A stretch of 64,000 nucleotides of DNA from Alloyangia pacifica (GCF_020524285.1 NZ_JAIVKX010000008.1:248001-312000); one strand, 5' to 3'; counted from the first letter of the stretch, positions 38,499 through 47,355 are shown. A program made the numbers and translations. Notes: a model not told the origin generated them from the letters alone.

Positions 38499-39362
38499 TC
38501 AGGCCGTTTGCCCCGTCTCGCCCGCCTCCAGCCGTGCGGCCTCCCATGCGAGGATCGCGCGCTTGACCGGCAGCCCCCAGTGATAGCCGCCCAGCCCGCC
38601 CGACTTGCGCAGCGCCCGGTGGCAGGGGATCAGCCACGACACCGGGTTGCGCCCCACCGCCGTGCCCACCGCGCGCACCGCGCGCGGGCTGCCGATGGCC
38701 TCGGCGATCTCGGAGTAGCTGGTGACATGGCCCGAGGGGATCCGCATCAGCGCCTCCCAGACCTTGATCTGGAACGGCGCGCCGATGAGATAGATCGGCA
38801 CCTCTCCCTCCTGCTGCACCCCGAAGGCGGTCAGCACCCAGGGCCGCAGGAACATCGGGTCCTCGACGAACTCCGCCTGCGGCCAGCGCGACAGCAGGTC
38901 CCGGAAGGTCTCCTCCTCACCCGCCTCGGCGGCAAAGCCCATGCCGCAGATGCCCTTGTCCGTGCCCATGACCAGCGCCGGGCCGAAGGGGCTCTCGAAC
39001 CAGCCCCAGAAGATCGTCAGCCCCGCTCCGCCCTTGGCGAAGTCGCCGGGGCTCATCGCCTCCCAGCGCAGGAAGAGATCATGCAACCGCCCGCCGCCTG
39101 ACAGCCCTGCCGCATGCGCCGTCTCCAACGTCGAGAAGCGGTCGGTCAGCAATGCCTTGGCGTGGCCGAGCGCGAGATACTGCTGGAAGCGCTTCGGCGA
39201 GACCCCGGCCCAGCGGGAAAAGACCCGCTGGAAATGCGCCGGGCTCATGTCCATTTCCGCCGCTAGCCGCTCCAGCGTCATCTGCGGCCCGCCCGCGTCG
39301 ATCAGTTCGATCGCCCGGCGCATGACGTGGAAATGGTAGCCCTGCTGTGCAAGCTCGCCCAT
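38499..39362 (-). CDS. AraC-type regulator fused to O6-methylguanine-DNA methyltransferase
   Basis: The protein has 287 aa. Residues about 8-108 form an AraC helix-turn-helix domain (LERLAAEMDMSPAHFQRVF and GVSPKRFQQYL). Residues about 190-287 form the methyltransferase, with the acceptor Cys247 in WLIPCHRALRKSGGLGGYH. This matches the second half of E. coli Ada. The N-terminal Cys-rich methylphosphotriester domain of Ada is absent, so it may repair O6-methylguanine but lacks the usual activating sensor. The start is the ATG in 39362. Divergent from nth, another base-repair gene. Confidence 0.9.
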   Translation of the reverse strand: MGELAQQGYHFHVMRRAIELIDAGGPQMTLERLAAEMDMSPAHFQRVFSRWAGVSPKRFQQYLALGHAKALLTDRFSTLETAHAAGLSGGGRLHDLFLRWEAMSPGDFAKGGAGLTIFWGWFESPFGPALVMGTDKGICGMGFAAEAGEEETFRDLLSRWPQAEFVEDPMFLRPWVLTAFGVQQEGEVPIYLIGAPFQIKVWEALMRIPSGHVTSYSEIAEAIGSPRAVRAVGTAVGRNPVSWLIPCHRALRKSGGLGGYHWGLPVKRAILAWEAARLEAGETGQTA

Positions 39363-39450
39363 CGCGGCCTCCTGATGTTCTCTCCCTTGGAATAGCGGGG
39401 AACGGGGGCCGCGCGCGACCCGAATGTTGCGCAAGCGGCGCGGGACGGCC

Positions 39451-39477
39451 GTGCGTATTTGCCAAAGAGAAGAAGCC
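39451..39477 (+). repeat. Copy of a Rhodobacteraceae-type gene-end repeat
   Basis: GTGCGTATTTGCCAAAGAGA then AGAAGCC matches the pattern (G)TATTT-CCA-AGA-GAAG of the two copies at 45466-45545. Confidence 0.5.
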
Positions 39478-39517
39478 GGACTTGCGGCACCGGGCCCGGC
39501 GTTGCATAGCAGATGCC

Positions 39518-40162
39518 ATGGCCAAGCAGCTCGATTATCACACGATCCGCGAGATCTTCACCCGCTTCCACGCCTCCGAACCGGAGCCGAAAGGGGAGCT
39601 CGATCACGTCAACGCCTATACGCTGGTGGTGGCCGTGGCCCTGTCGGCGCAGGCGACCGACGCGGGGGTGAACCGCGCGACGCACGAGCTGTTCAAGATC
39701 GCCGACACGCCCGAGAAGATGCTTGCCCTTGGCGAAGAGGGCGTGATCGAGCACATCAAGACGATCGGCCTCTACCGCAACAAGGCGAAGAACGTCATCA
39801 AGCTGTCGAAGATCCTCGTCGAGGACTACGGCGGCGAGGTGCCCTGTTCGCGCGCCGCGCTGGAGAGCCTGCCGGGCGTCGGCCGCAAGACCGCCAACGT
39901 GGTGCTGAACATGTGGTGGCACTACCCGGCGCAGGCGGTGGACACCCATATCTTCCGTTTCGGCAACCGCTCGGGCGTCTGCCCCGGCAAGGACGTGGTC
40001 GCCGTCGAGCGCGCCATCGAAGACAATATCCCCGTGGATTTCCAGCAGCATGCGCATCACTGGATGATCCTGCACGGGCGCTACACCTGCGTCGCGCGCA
40101 AGCCCAAGTGCGGGGCCTGCCTGATCCGCGACCTCTGCCAGTTCGAGGAAAAGACCCTATGA
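39518..40162 (+). CDS. nth: Endonuclease III
   Basis: The protein has 214 aa. The helix-hairpin-helix LPGVGRKTANVV contains catalytic Lys124, and Asp142 lies in AVDTHIFR. The C-terminal 4Fe-4S loop is Cys191-x6-Cys198-x2-Cys201-x5-Cys207. It removes oxidised pyrimidines and nicks AP sites. The start is the ATG in 39518 (MAKQLDYHTIREIF), the last good start; the frame extends upstream without similarity. The adenosine kinase start overlaps its stop (ATGA). Confidence 0.97.
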   Translation: MAKQLDYHTIREIFTRFHASEPEPKGELDHVNAYTLVVAVALSAQATDAGVNRATHELFKIADTPEKMLALGEEGVIEHIKTIGLYRNKAKNVIKLSKILVEDYGGEVPCSRAALESLPGVGRKTANVVLNMWWHYPAQAVDTHIFRFGNRSGVCPGKDVVAVERAIEDNIPVDFQQHAHHWMILHGRYTCVARKPKCGACLIRDLCQFEEKTL

Positions 40163-41148
40163 AAAAGTACCAGGTTGTCGGCATCGGCAACGCCATCGTC
40201 GACGTGCTGACCCGAGCGGATGACTCCTTCCTCGAGCACATGGGGATCACCAAGGGCATCATGCAACTTGTCGAGCGCGAGCGTGCGGAGCTGCTCTACG
40301 GCGCCATGGAGGGCCGCGTGCAGGCCCCCGGCGGCTCGGTGGCCAACACCCTGGCCGGGCTCGGCAACCTCGGGCTGCGCACCGCCTTCATCGGGCGAGT
40401 GCATGACGACGCGCTGGGGCGCTTCTACGCCGAGGCGATGGAGAAGGACGGCACCGCCTTCGTCAACCCGCCGGTGCCGGGGGGCGAGCTGCCGACCTCG
40501 CGTTCGATGATCTTCGTCTCGCCCGACGGCGAGCGCTCGATGAACACCTATCTCGGCATCTCGGCAGAGCTCGGGCCGGACGACGTCGACGAAGCGGTGG
40601 CCGCCGAGGCCGAGATCGTCTTCCTCGAGGGCTATCTCTTCGACAAGGACAAGGGCAAGGAGGCCTTTATCCGCCTCGCCCGTGCCTGCCGCGCGGCCGG
40701 GGGCAAGGCTGGCATCGCCATTTCGGACCCGTTCTGCGTCGAGCGCCACCGCGAGGACTTCCTGCAGCTCATCGAGCACGAGATGGACTACGTGATCGGC
40801 AACGAGGCCGAGATCCGTTCGCTCTACCAGGACAATTCGCTGGAGGCCGACCTGGAGCGCGTCGCGGCGATCTGTCCGCTGGTGATCTGCACCCGCTCGG
40901 GCGACGGGGTGACCATCCTGAAAGACGGCGTCCGGACGGATGTGCCGGTGACCAAGATCGTGCCCGTCGATGCCACCGGCGCCGGCGACCAGTTTGCCGC
41001 GGGCTTCCTTTACGGTCTCGCGACGGGCACCGACATGGAGACTGCAGGCCGCATGGGCACCGTCGCGGCCACCGAGGTGATCACCCACATGGGCCCGCGT
41101 CCCGAGGCCAGCCTGCCCGACCTCTTCCGCGAAGCCGGGCTGATCTGA
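40159..41148 (+). CDS. PfkB-family adenosine kinase
   Basis: The protein has 329 aa of the ribokinase/PfkB family. It has the N-terminal QVVGIGNAIVDVLT, APGGSVANTLAGLGNLG (substrate side) and the catalytic DATGAGDQFAAGFLYG near residue 275. The length and the MGITKGIMQLVE pattern agree best with adenosine kinase. It phosphorylates adenosine to AMP. Translation is coupled with nth through the ATGA overlap. Confidence 0.88.
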   Translation: MKKYQVVGIGNAIVDVLTRADDSFLEHMGITKGIMQLVERERAELLYGAMEGRVQAPGGSVANTLAGLGNLGLRTAFIGRVHDDALGRFYAEAMEKDGTAFVNPPVPGGELPTSRSMIFVSPDGERSMNTYLGISAELGPDDVDEAVAAEAEIVFLEGYLFDKDKGKEAFIRLARACRAAGGKAGIAISDPFCVERHREDFLQLIEHEMDYVIGNEAEIRSLYQDNSLEADLERVAAICPLVICTRSGDGVTILKDGVRTDVPVTKIVPVDATGAGDQFAAGFLYGLATGTDMETAGRMGTVAATEVITHMGPRPEASLPDLFREAGLI

Positions 41149-41215
41149 CCGGCACCGGCCCGCGCCGCGCAATGGCGGATTGCCCCACCTGCGATTCGGC
41201 GGGGTCTCACGTATC

Positions 41216-41251
41216 CTCGCAGCATTGAGTCATTCATTTCGATGCTGCGAG
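41216..41251. promoter_or_regulatory. Perfect 10-bp inverted repeat before the S8 protease gene
   Basis: CTCGCAGCAT (41216-41225) and ATGCTGCGAG (41242-41251) are exact complements with 16 bp between them, and the second arm ends 7 bp before the ATG. It may be an operator or an RNA hairpin that hides the ribosome site. Confidence 0.65.
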
Positions 41252-41258
41252 GTCTGAC

Positions 41259-42470
41259 ATGTATATCATCCTGCGCGACGAGAACGCCCCGTTCAACGCC
41301 CCGGCCCTGCGCCCCCTGGAAGGCTTCGGCCCGCGGCCGCTCGAGGGCCCGAACTTCGAGCGAGCGCCTCTGGTCGCCCCGCCCGCGCCGCAGATCGAAA
41401 CCGCCGAGCTCACCCCCGCCGAAACCCGCGATGCGTTGCACGACCCGTCGGTGCGTGCCATCGCGCGCGCCATGCCGACCCGGCTGATTGCCCCTATGCC
41501 GGCGGATGCCGCCAGCCCGGCGACCTGGGGCGTGGCCGCCATCGGAGCCGACACCAGTCCCTTCGACGGCGCAGGGGTGCGGGTCGCGGTGCTGGACACC
41601 GGCATTGACGAAGCGCACCCGGCCTTCGCCGGCGTGACGCTGAATACGCGTGATTTCAGCGGTGACGGCATCCACGATCAGAACGGGCACGGCACCCATT
41701 GCGCCGGCACCATCTTCGGCAGGCCGGTCGACGGCACGCGCATCGGCGTGGCCCCCGGGGTCACCGACGCGCTCATCGGCAAGGTGCTGGGCGACGACGG
41801 CAGCGGCAGCTCCGAAATGCTGTTCAACGCGCTCAAATGGTGCTCGGACGCGAATGCCCAGGTGATTTCCATGTCGCTCGGCTTCGATTTCCCGGGCCTG
41901 GCCGCCGACCTGCAGGGCCAGGGCCTGCCGCCGGAGCTGGCCACTTCCATCGCGCTGGAGGGCTACCGCATGAACCTGCGCATGTTCGACGCGCTGATGG
42001 ACATGCTGCGCGCCCAGGCGGATTTCAACGGGGGCACGATCGTCTGCGCCGCCGCGGGCAACGAAAGCCGGCGCGACATAGACCCCGCGTTCGAGGTGTC
42101 CGTCTCGGTTCCGGCAGCCGCCTTCGGCGTGGTGTCGGTCGGCGCATTGGGCGAGACCGCGGGCGGGCTCGCCATCGCCGACTTTTCAAACACAAACCCG
42201 ACACTCTCGGGGCCGGGCGTGAACATCCTCTCCGCGGCGACCGGCGGCGGCCTTGTCGCCTTCAACGGCACCTCGATGGCCTGCCCGCATGTGGCCGGAA
42301 CGGCCGCGCTCTGGTGGCAGGCACAGCGCAGCTCCGGCAGCCCCGCCACGGCAGCCGCCGTGCGTGCGAGACTGCTGGCCAGCGCCACCGCATCGGGCAT
42401 CGTGCCCGCGACCGACCCAATCGACCGCGGTCAGGGCCTCGTGCAGGCCCCCACGAACAGCATGGTCTGA
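41259..42470 (+). CDS. Subtilisin-like serine protease (S8 family)
   Basis: The protein has 403 aa. The catalytic triad is complete: Asp113 (VAVLDTGID), His144 (NGHGTH) and Ser339 (NGTSMACPHVAG). The oxyanion Asn is Asn268 in AAAGNES. About 90 residues precede the domain and are Pro/Ala/Glu rich. No signal peptide or membrane span is visible at the N-terminus (MYIILRDENAPFNAP), so it is probably cytoplasmic or exported by a non-Sec route. The substrate is unknown. Single gene, convergent with polA. Confidence 0.9.
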   Translation: MYIILRDENAPFNAPALRPLEGFGPRPLEGPNFERAPLVAPPAPQIETAELTPAETRDALHDPSVRAIARAMPTRLIAPMPADAASPATWGVAAIGADTSPFDGAGVRVAVLDTGIDEAHPAFAGVTLNTRDFSGDGIHDQNGHGTHCAGTIFGRPVDGTRIGVAPGVTDALIGKVLGDDGSGSSEMLFNALKWCSDANAQVISMSLGFDFPGLAADLQGQGLPPELATSIALEGYRMNLRMFDALMDMLRAQADFNGGTIVCAAAGNESRRDIDPAFEVSVSVPAAAFGVVSVGALGETAGGLAIADFSNTNPTLSGPGVNILSAATGGGLVAFNGTSMACPHVAGTAALWWQAQRSSGSPATAAAVRARLLASATASGIVPATDPIDRGQGLVQAPTNSMV

Positions 42471-42519
42471 GACCGGATGTGCGACCGGCGCGGCCAGCCG
42501 CCGGACACGTTCGAGGCGC

Positions 42520-45333
42520 TCAGTGCGCCTCGGCCCAGTTCGCGCCCTGCCCCGCGTCCACCACCAGCGGCACGTCGAGCTTCACCACAGGCTCGGCAGC
42601 GCCCTCCATTACCTCGCGCGCGGTGGCGATGAGCGTGTCGACGCCCTCTTCGGCGACCTCGAAGATCAGTTCGTCGTGCACCTGCAGCAGCATCTTGGCG
42701 GGCTGGCCCTCGATCGCGGCGGGCATGCGGATCATCGCCCGGCGGATGATGTCCGCCGCCGTGCCCTGGATCGGCGCGTTGATCGCGGCGCGGCGGGCAA
42801 ACCCGGCGTGCGGACCCTTGGCGTTGATCTCGGGCGTGTGGATCACCCTGCCAAACAGCGTCTCGACCCGGTCGTGCGCCTTGGCGAAGGCAATGGTGTC
42901 ATCCATGTAGGTCTTGATGCCCGGGAAACGCTCGAAATAGCGGTCGATGAAGGCCTGCGCCTCACCGCGCGGGATGCGCAGGTTGCGCGCGAGACCGAAG
43001 CCCGAGATGCCGTAGATCACGCCGAAGTTGATCGCCTTGGCCCGGCGGCGGATCTCGGACGTCATCTCTTCCATCGGCACGCCGAACATCTCGGACGCGG
43101 TCATCGCGTGGATGTCCTGCCCGTCGCGGAAGGCCTGCTTGAGCGCCTCGATATCGGCCATATGCGCAAGGATGCGCAGCTCGATCTGGCTGTAGTCGAG
43201 CGAGACGAGGACCTTGCCCTCGGGCGCGACGAAGGCCTCGCGGATGCGCCGCCCCTCTTCCGAGCGCACCGGGATGTTCTGCAGGTTCGGCTCGGTCGAG
43301 GCGAGACGCCCGGTGTTGGCCCCGGCGATGGAATAGGAGGTGTGCACCCGCCCGGTCTCGAGGTTGATGTGCTCCTGCAGCGCGTCGGTATAGGTCGACT
43401 TCAGCTTCTGCAGCTGGCGGTAGTCCAGCACGCGCGCGGCGAAGTCATGCTCGGTGGCCAGATCCTCCAGCACCTCTGCGGGGGTCGACCATGCGCCGGT
43501 CTTGGTCTTCTTGCCACCCTCGAGCCCCATCTCGGCAAAGAGGATCTCGCCCACCTGCGCCGGCGAGTTGACGTTGAAGGAATGGCCCGCCAGCTCGTGC
43601 AGCTCGGCCTCGAGCCCGGCCATCTTCTGTGCAAAGGCGGTGGACATGCGCGACAGCGTGTTGCGGTCGACCTGCACGCCGGCCAGCTCCATCTCGGCCA
43701 GCACCGGCACCAGCGGGCGCTCGGTGCCCTCGTAGACGCGGGTGACGCGGGCGAGGTGCAGCCGCGGCTTCAGCAGCTTCCACAGCCGCAGGGTGATGTC
43801 GGCATCCTCGGCGGCGTATTTCACCGCATCCTCGATCGGCACCCGGTCGAAGGTGATCATCTTCTTGCCCGAGCCGAGCAGATCCTTGATCGGGATCGGC
43901 ACGTGGCCGAGATAGCGCTCCGACAGCGCGTCCATGCCGTGGTTGTGCAGCCCGGCGTTGAGCGCGTAGGAGATCAGCATGGTGTCGTCGATCGGCGCGA
44001 CGCCGATGCCGTAGCGCGAGAGCACCTTGGCATCGTATTTCATGTTCTGGCCGATCTTCATCACCGCCGGGTCTTCGAGCAGCGGCTTCAGCAGGTCGAG
44101 CGCCTCGTTCATCGGCATCTGCCCCTCGGCAAGATCGTCCGAGCCGAAGAGGTCTACCTCGCCCCCCGCCGCGCGATGCGCCAGCGGGATGTAGCAGGCC
44201 TGTCCCGGCTCGATCGCCAGCGAGACGCCGACCAACTCGCAGGTCATCTCGTTGAGGCCGGTGGTCTCGGTGTCCACCGCAACCCAGCCGCGCTGGCGCG
44301 CCTGCGCGATCCACGGCGCGAGATCGGCGGCGCTCTTCACCCAGGTGTAGGCGGCAGGGTCGATGGGCGGCATCTCGGGCGCGTCCGTAGCGGCGGGCGC
44401 ATCGGCTGCGGGCGCCTTGGCCTCGGTGATCACCGGCGCCTCGGCCCCGAGCGCATTTGCGATGCGCTTGGTGAGGGTCGAGAACTCCATCTCGGCGAGG
44501 AAGGCGAGCAGCTTCTCGGGGTCCGGCTCCTTCACCTCGAGATCGTCGAGCGTGAAGTCGAGCGGGGTTTCGCAGTCGAGCTGCACCAGCTTCTTCGACA
44601 GCTCGATCTGCTCGCGCTTCTCGATCAGCGTCTGACGGCGCTTGGGCTGCTTGATCTCCTCGGCGCGGTCGAGAAGCTCCTCGAGCGAGCCGTACTCGTT
44701 GATTAGCAGCGCCGCGGTCTTGATGCCGATGCCCGGCGCACCCGGCACGTTGTCGACCGAGTCCCCGGCCAGCGCCTGCACGTCGACGACGCGCTCGGGG
44801 CCGACGCCGAATTTCTCGATCACCCCGTCGCGGTCGATTCGGCGGTTCTTCATCGCATCCAGCATCTCGACGCCATCGCCGACCAGCTGCATCAGGTCCT
44901 TGTCCGAGGAGATGATCGTCACGCGCCCGCCCGCCTCGCGCGCCTGGCACGACAGCGTGGCGATGATGTCGTCGGCCTCGAAGCCCTCGAGCTCCTTGCA
45001 GGCGATGTTGAAGGCGATGGTGGCGGTGCGGGTCAGCGGGATCTGCGGCCGCAGATCCTCGGGCATCGCCTCGCGGTTCGCCTTGTAGAGATCGTACAGA
45101 TCGTTGCGGAAGGTGTGGCTGCCCTTGTCGAAGATCACCGCCACGTGGGTCGGCGCGTCGGGGCCGGAGCTGTCCTCGACGTATTTCTGCAGCATGTTGC
45201 AAAAGCCGCTGACCGCGCCGATCGGCAGCCCGTCGGACTTGCGGGTGAGCGGCGGCAGCGCGTGGTAGGCGCGGAAGATGAAGGCCGATCCGTCGATCAG
45301 ATGCAGGTGGCAGCCCTTGCCGAACTGGGTCAT
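42520..45333 (-). CDS. polA: DNA polymerase I
   Basis: The protein has 937 aa. The 5' nuclease domain (about 1-290) contains LHLIDGSAFIFRAYHAL, the DDIIATL acidic motif and GAPGIGIKTAALL. The 3'-5' exonuclease domain (about 340-530) is intact: VAVDTETTGLNEM with the paired acids. The polymerase domain (about 560-937) has LVSLDYSQIELRILAHM (motif A), the RRAKAINFGVIYG helix (motif B) and QVHDELIFEV (motif C). It fills gaps and removes Okazaki primers. The start is ATG 45333 (MTQFGKGCHLHL). Confidence 0.98.
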   Translation of the reverse strand: MTQFGKGCHLHLIDGSAFIFRAYHALPPLTRKSDGLPIGAVSGFCNMLQKYVEDSSGPDAPTHVAVIFDKGSHTFRNDLYDLYKANREAMPEDLRPQIPLTRTATIAFNIACKELEGFEADDIIATLSCQAREAGGRVTIISSDKDLMQLVGDGVEMLDAMKNRRIDRDGVIEKFGVGPERVVDVQALAGDSVDNVPGAPGIGIKTAALLINEYGSLEELLDRAEEIKQPKRRQTLIEKREQIELSKKLVQLDCETPLDFTLDDLEVKEPDPEKLLAFLAEMEFSTLTKRIANALGAEAPVITEAKAPAADAPAATDAPEMPPIDPAAYTWVKSAADLAPWIAQARQRGWVAVDTETTGLNEMTCELVGVSLAIEPGQACYIPLAHRAAGGEVDLFGSDDLAEGQMPMNEALDLLKPLLEDPAVMKIGQNMKYDAKVLSRYGIGVAPIDDTMLISYALNAGLHNHGMDALSERYLGHVPIPIKDLLGSGKKMITFDRVPIEDAVKYAAEDADITLRLWKLLKPRLHLARVTRVYEGTERPLVPVLAEMELAGVQVDRNTLSRMSTAFAQKMAGLEAELHELAGHSFNVNSPAQVGEILFAEMGLEGGKKTKTGAWSTPAEVLEDLATEHDFAARVLDYRQLQKLKSTYTDALQEHINLETGRVHTSYSIAGANTGRLASTEPNLQNIPVRSEEGRRIREAFVAPEGKVLVSLDYSQIELRILAHMADIEALKQAFRDGQDIHAMTASEMFGVPMEEMTSEIRRRAKAINFGVIYGISGFGLARNLRIPRGEAQAFIDRYFERFPGIKTYMDDTIAFAKAHDRVETLFGRVIHTPEINAKGPHAGFARRAAINAPIQGTAADIIRRAMIRMPAAIEGQPAKMLLQVHDELIFEVAEEGVDTLIATAREVMEGAAEPVVKLDVPLVVDAGQGANWAEAH

Positions 45334-45465
45334 GGTGGCGTCTCCTTGGCCTCGCGCTTTTGCAAGGGTTTGCCATGGGCGGGCGCAGGGTGCCAGAGGG
45401 GATCGTGGGCGGATCGCGGGGCATCGGCGGTTCCGGGGCCGCCGCCCCCGCCGCGCTGCGCGCGC

Positions 45466-45545
45466 CTCCCCCTGGATATTTACCATCTAGACGAAGACCG
45501 GGCCCCGCCCGCACCTTCGTCTAGACACAAGTATCCCCGCCGGAG
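45466..45545. repeat. Inverted pair of gene-end repeats with an 11-bp palindromic core
   Basis: TCTAGACGAAG (45486-45496) and CTTCGTCTAGA (45515-45525) are exact complements across an 18-bp GC-rich loop. Each arm is preceded on its own strand by GGATATTTACCA or GGATACTTGTG, so the whole is two head-to-head copies of one element. It lies in the 254-bp gap upstream of polA, in which no gene was seen. Confidence 0.7.
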
Positions 45546-45587
45546 GCAGGCCGGACGGCGCGGTCGGAGACGCCCTTCGGCAAGGGC

Positions 45588-46562
45588 TCAGCCGCTGCCG
45601 ATCACCACCCCTGCCGCCAGCACCAGCGCGCCGCCGAGCACCACCTGCAGCGCCGCGCGCAGGAAGGGCGTTTCCATATAGCGCTTCTGGATCCAGGCGA
45701 TGGCCCAGAGCTCGAAGAAGACCACAATCCAGGCGATGATCGTCGCGGTCCAGAAATGCGGGATCAGATAGGGCAGCGCGTGACCGAGCCCGCCGACCGC
45801 CGTCATCACCCCCGAGGCCACCCCACGCTTGAGCGGCGAGCCGCGGCCCGAAAGCTCGCCGTCGTCCGAGGCGGCCTCGGTGAAGCCCATGGAGATGCCC
45901 GCGCCGACCGAGGCGGCAAGGCCGACGAGGAAGGTCGTCCAGGTGTCCTGCGTGGCGAAGGCGGTGGCGAAGATCGGTGCCAGGGTGGAGACCGAGCCGT
46001 CCATCAGCCCCGCCAGACCCGGCTGCACCCAGGTCAGCACGAACTGGCGGTGCGCCGTGCGATCCTCGGATTCGCGGGCCTCCCCGTCGAGGTGCTTGTC
46101 CATGAGTTCGCCGGCGCGTTCCTCGTGGCCGGCCTCGGCGGCGGCGAGATCGCCGAGCAGCTTGCGCGTTGCCGCGTCGGTGCTGCGCTTGGCGGCCTCG
46201 TGGTAGAAGCGCTCGGCCTCGCGCTCCATCGCCTCTGCCTCGTCGCGGATGCGTTCCAGCGGCAGGTTCTGGACCAGCCACACAGGGCGGCGCGCGTAGA
46301 AGCCCGCCACATGCTCGCGGCGGATCAGCGGGATCACCTCGCCGAAGCGCATGCGGTGCAGGTTGATCAGCGCCCGGCGGTGGCCGTCCTCCTCCTCGGC
46401 CATGCCGTCGAAAATCGCGGCGGTGTCCGGATATTCGGCGCGCAGCCGTTCGCCGTAGCTGCGGTAGATCCGCGCGTCGTCCTCTTCCGAGGAAATCGCC
46501 AGCGCAAGCACCTCCTGCTCGCTCAGATCGCGGAACTGGCGCCGCTGGGTGAAGAATCGCAT
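45588..46562 (-). CDS. mbfA: Membrane-bound ferritin MbfA (rubrerythrin + VIT1 domain)
   Basis: The protein has 324 aa. A ferritin-like four-helix domain (about 10-165) has two ExxH diiron sites, E58-x2-H61 and E143-x2-H146, with extra Glu in EAEAMEREAERFYHEA. The C-terminal CCC1/VIT1 domain (about 178-324) has about five membrane segments. MbfA exports iron from the cytoplasm and protects against peroxide in Agrobacterium and Bradyrhizobium. The start is ATG 46562. An Irr-box-like sequence lies 25 bp upstream. Divergent from the tetR gene. Confidence 0.93.
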   Translation of the reverse strand: MRFFTQRRQFRDLSEQEVLALAISSEEDDARIYRSYGERLRAEYPDTAAIFDGMAEEEDGHRRALINLHRMRFGEVIPLIRREHVAGFYARRPVWLVQNLPLERIRDEAEAMEREAERFYHEAAKRSTDAATRKLLGDLAAAEAGHEERAGELMDKHLDGEARESEDRTAHRQFVLTWVQPGLAGLMDGSVSTLAPIFATAFATQDTWTTFLVGLAASVGAGISMGFTEAASDDGELSGRGSPLKRGVASGVMTAVGGLGHALPYLIPHFWTATIIAWIVVFFELWAIAWIQKRYMETPFLRAALQVVLGGALVLAAGVVIGSG

Positions 46563-46586
46563 GGGGAACTCCGGGGCTGCAAACAC

Positions 46587-46609
46587 TTTAGAATGATTCC
46601 AATCTAAAG
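46587..46609 (-). promoter_or_regulatory. ICE-like (Irr) operator upstream of mbfA
   Basis: TTTAGAATGATTCCAATCTA (46587-46606) matches the Irr iron-control element TTTAGAA-N3-TTCTAAA at about 11 of 14 positions. The outer arms CTTTAGA and TCTAAAG are perfectly complementary (46586-46592 / 46603-46609). Confidence 0.6.
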
Positions 46610-46691
46610 CGCTTTGCGCCACGTGCAAGGCGGCAGAATGTCCTTGTCCCGCGGCATGTTGCTTGCCTCCCCTGAACGGCGCAGTCTAAGA

Positions 46692-46703
46692 TTGTCCGGA
46701 CAA
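46692..46703. promoter_or_regulatory. Likely TetR operator: 12-bp perfect palindrome
   Basis: TTGTCCGGACAA is a perfect palindrome ending directly at the AAGGAG ribosome site of the tetR gene (ATG 46716). A regulator bound here would block its own gene. Confidence 0.55.
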
Positions 46704-46715
46704 AGGAGCAGCCTG

Positions 46716-47333
46716 ATGGGGTCCGAGACAGCCGAGGTGCGCCGCGGGCGCAAGTTCGAGCAGGTGCTGGAAGGCGCGCGTTGCATCTTCCTGCGAGATG
46801 GCTTCGAAGGGGCCAACGTGGATGACATCGCCCGTGCGGCCGGGGTCTCCAAGGCAACGCTTTACAGCTATTTCCCGGACAAACGGCTGCTCTTCATGGA
46901 GATGGCGGCACGGCAATGCGCGCTGCAGTCGGACGAGGCGATGCTGAAGATCGACCCGAGCCGCCCGCCCGTAGAGGTGCTGCCGCTGGTGGCCCGCAGC
47001 TTCCTCAGGTTCGTCCTGTCGGAGATGGGCCAGCGCATCTTTCGAATCTGCATCGCCGAGGCCGATCGCTTTCCCGACCTCGGTCGGCAGTTCTACCAGA
47101 GCGGGCCGATGACCATGCATCGCAAGCTGACCGATTACCTGGCCACCGCACGCGACCGCGGCGAGCTCGAGATCGACGACCTCGAACTGGCCGCCGATCA
47201 GTTCACCGAGCTGTGCAAGGCCAGCCTCTGGACACGCTGCGTTTTCGGCGTGGCCAAGGCGCCCGGCGAGGCCGAGGTCGCACGCACCGTCGACGGCGCA
47301 GTGGCAACCTTCCTCGCCCGCTACGGCGCCTGA
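46716..47333 (+). CDS. TetR/AcrR-family transcriptional regulator
   Basis: The protein has 205 aa. The N-terminal helix-turn-helix (about 13-60) carries FLRDGFEGANVDDIARAAGVS and ATLYSYFPDKRLLF, the TetR_N hallmark. The C-terminal ligand-binding domain (about 75-205) has the TetR_C_AefR-like layout (FRICIAEADRFPDLGRQFY). The start is the ATG in 46716 with AAGGAG 10 bases upstream. A perfect palindrome lies before it, and mbfA is divergent. The ligand is unknown. Confidence 0.92.
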   Translation: MGSETAEVRRGRKFEQVLEGARCIFLRDGFEGANVDDIARAAGVSKATLYSYFPDKRLLFMEMAARQCALQSDEAMLKIDPSRPPVEVLPLVARSFLRFVLSEMGQRIFRICIAEADRFPDLGRQFYQSGPMTMHRKLTDYLATARDRGELEIDDLELAADQFTELCKASLWTRCVFGVAKAPGEAEVARTVDGAVATFLARYGA

Positions 47334-47355
47334 GCCGGAGTTTTCTGAGCCGGGA

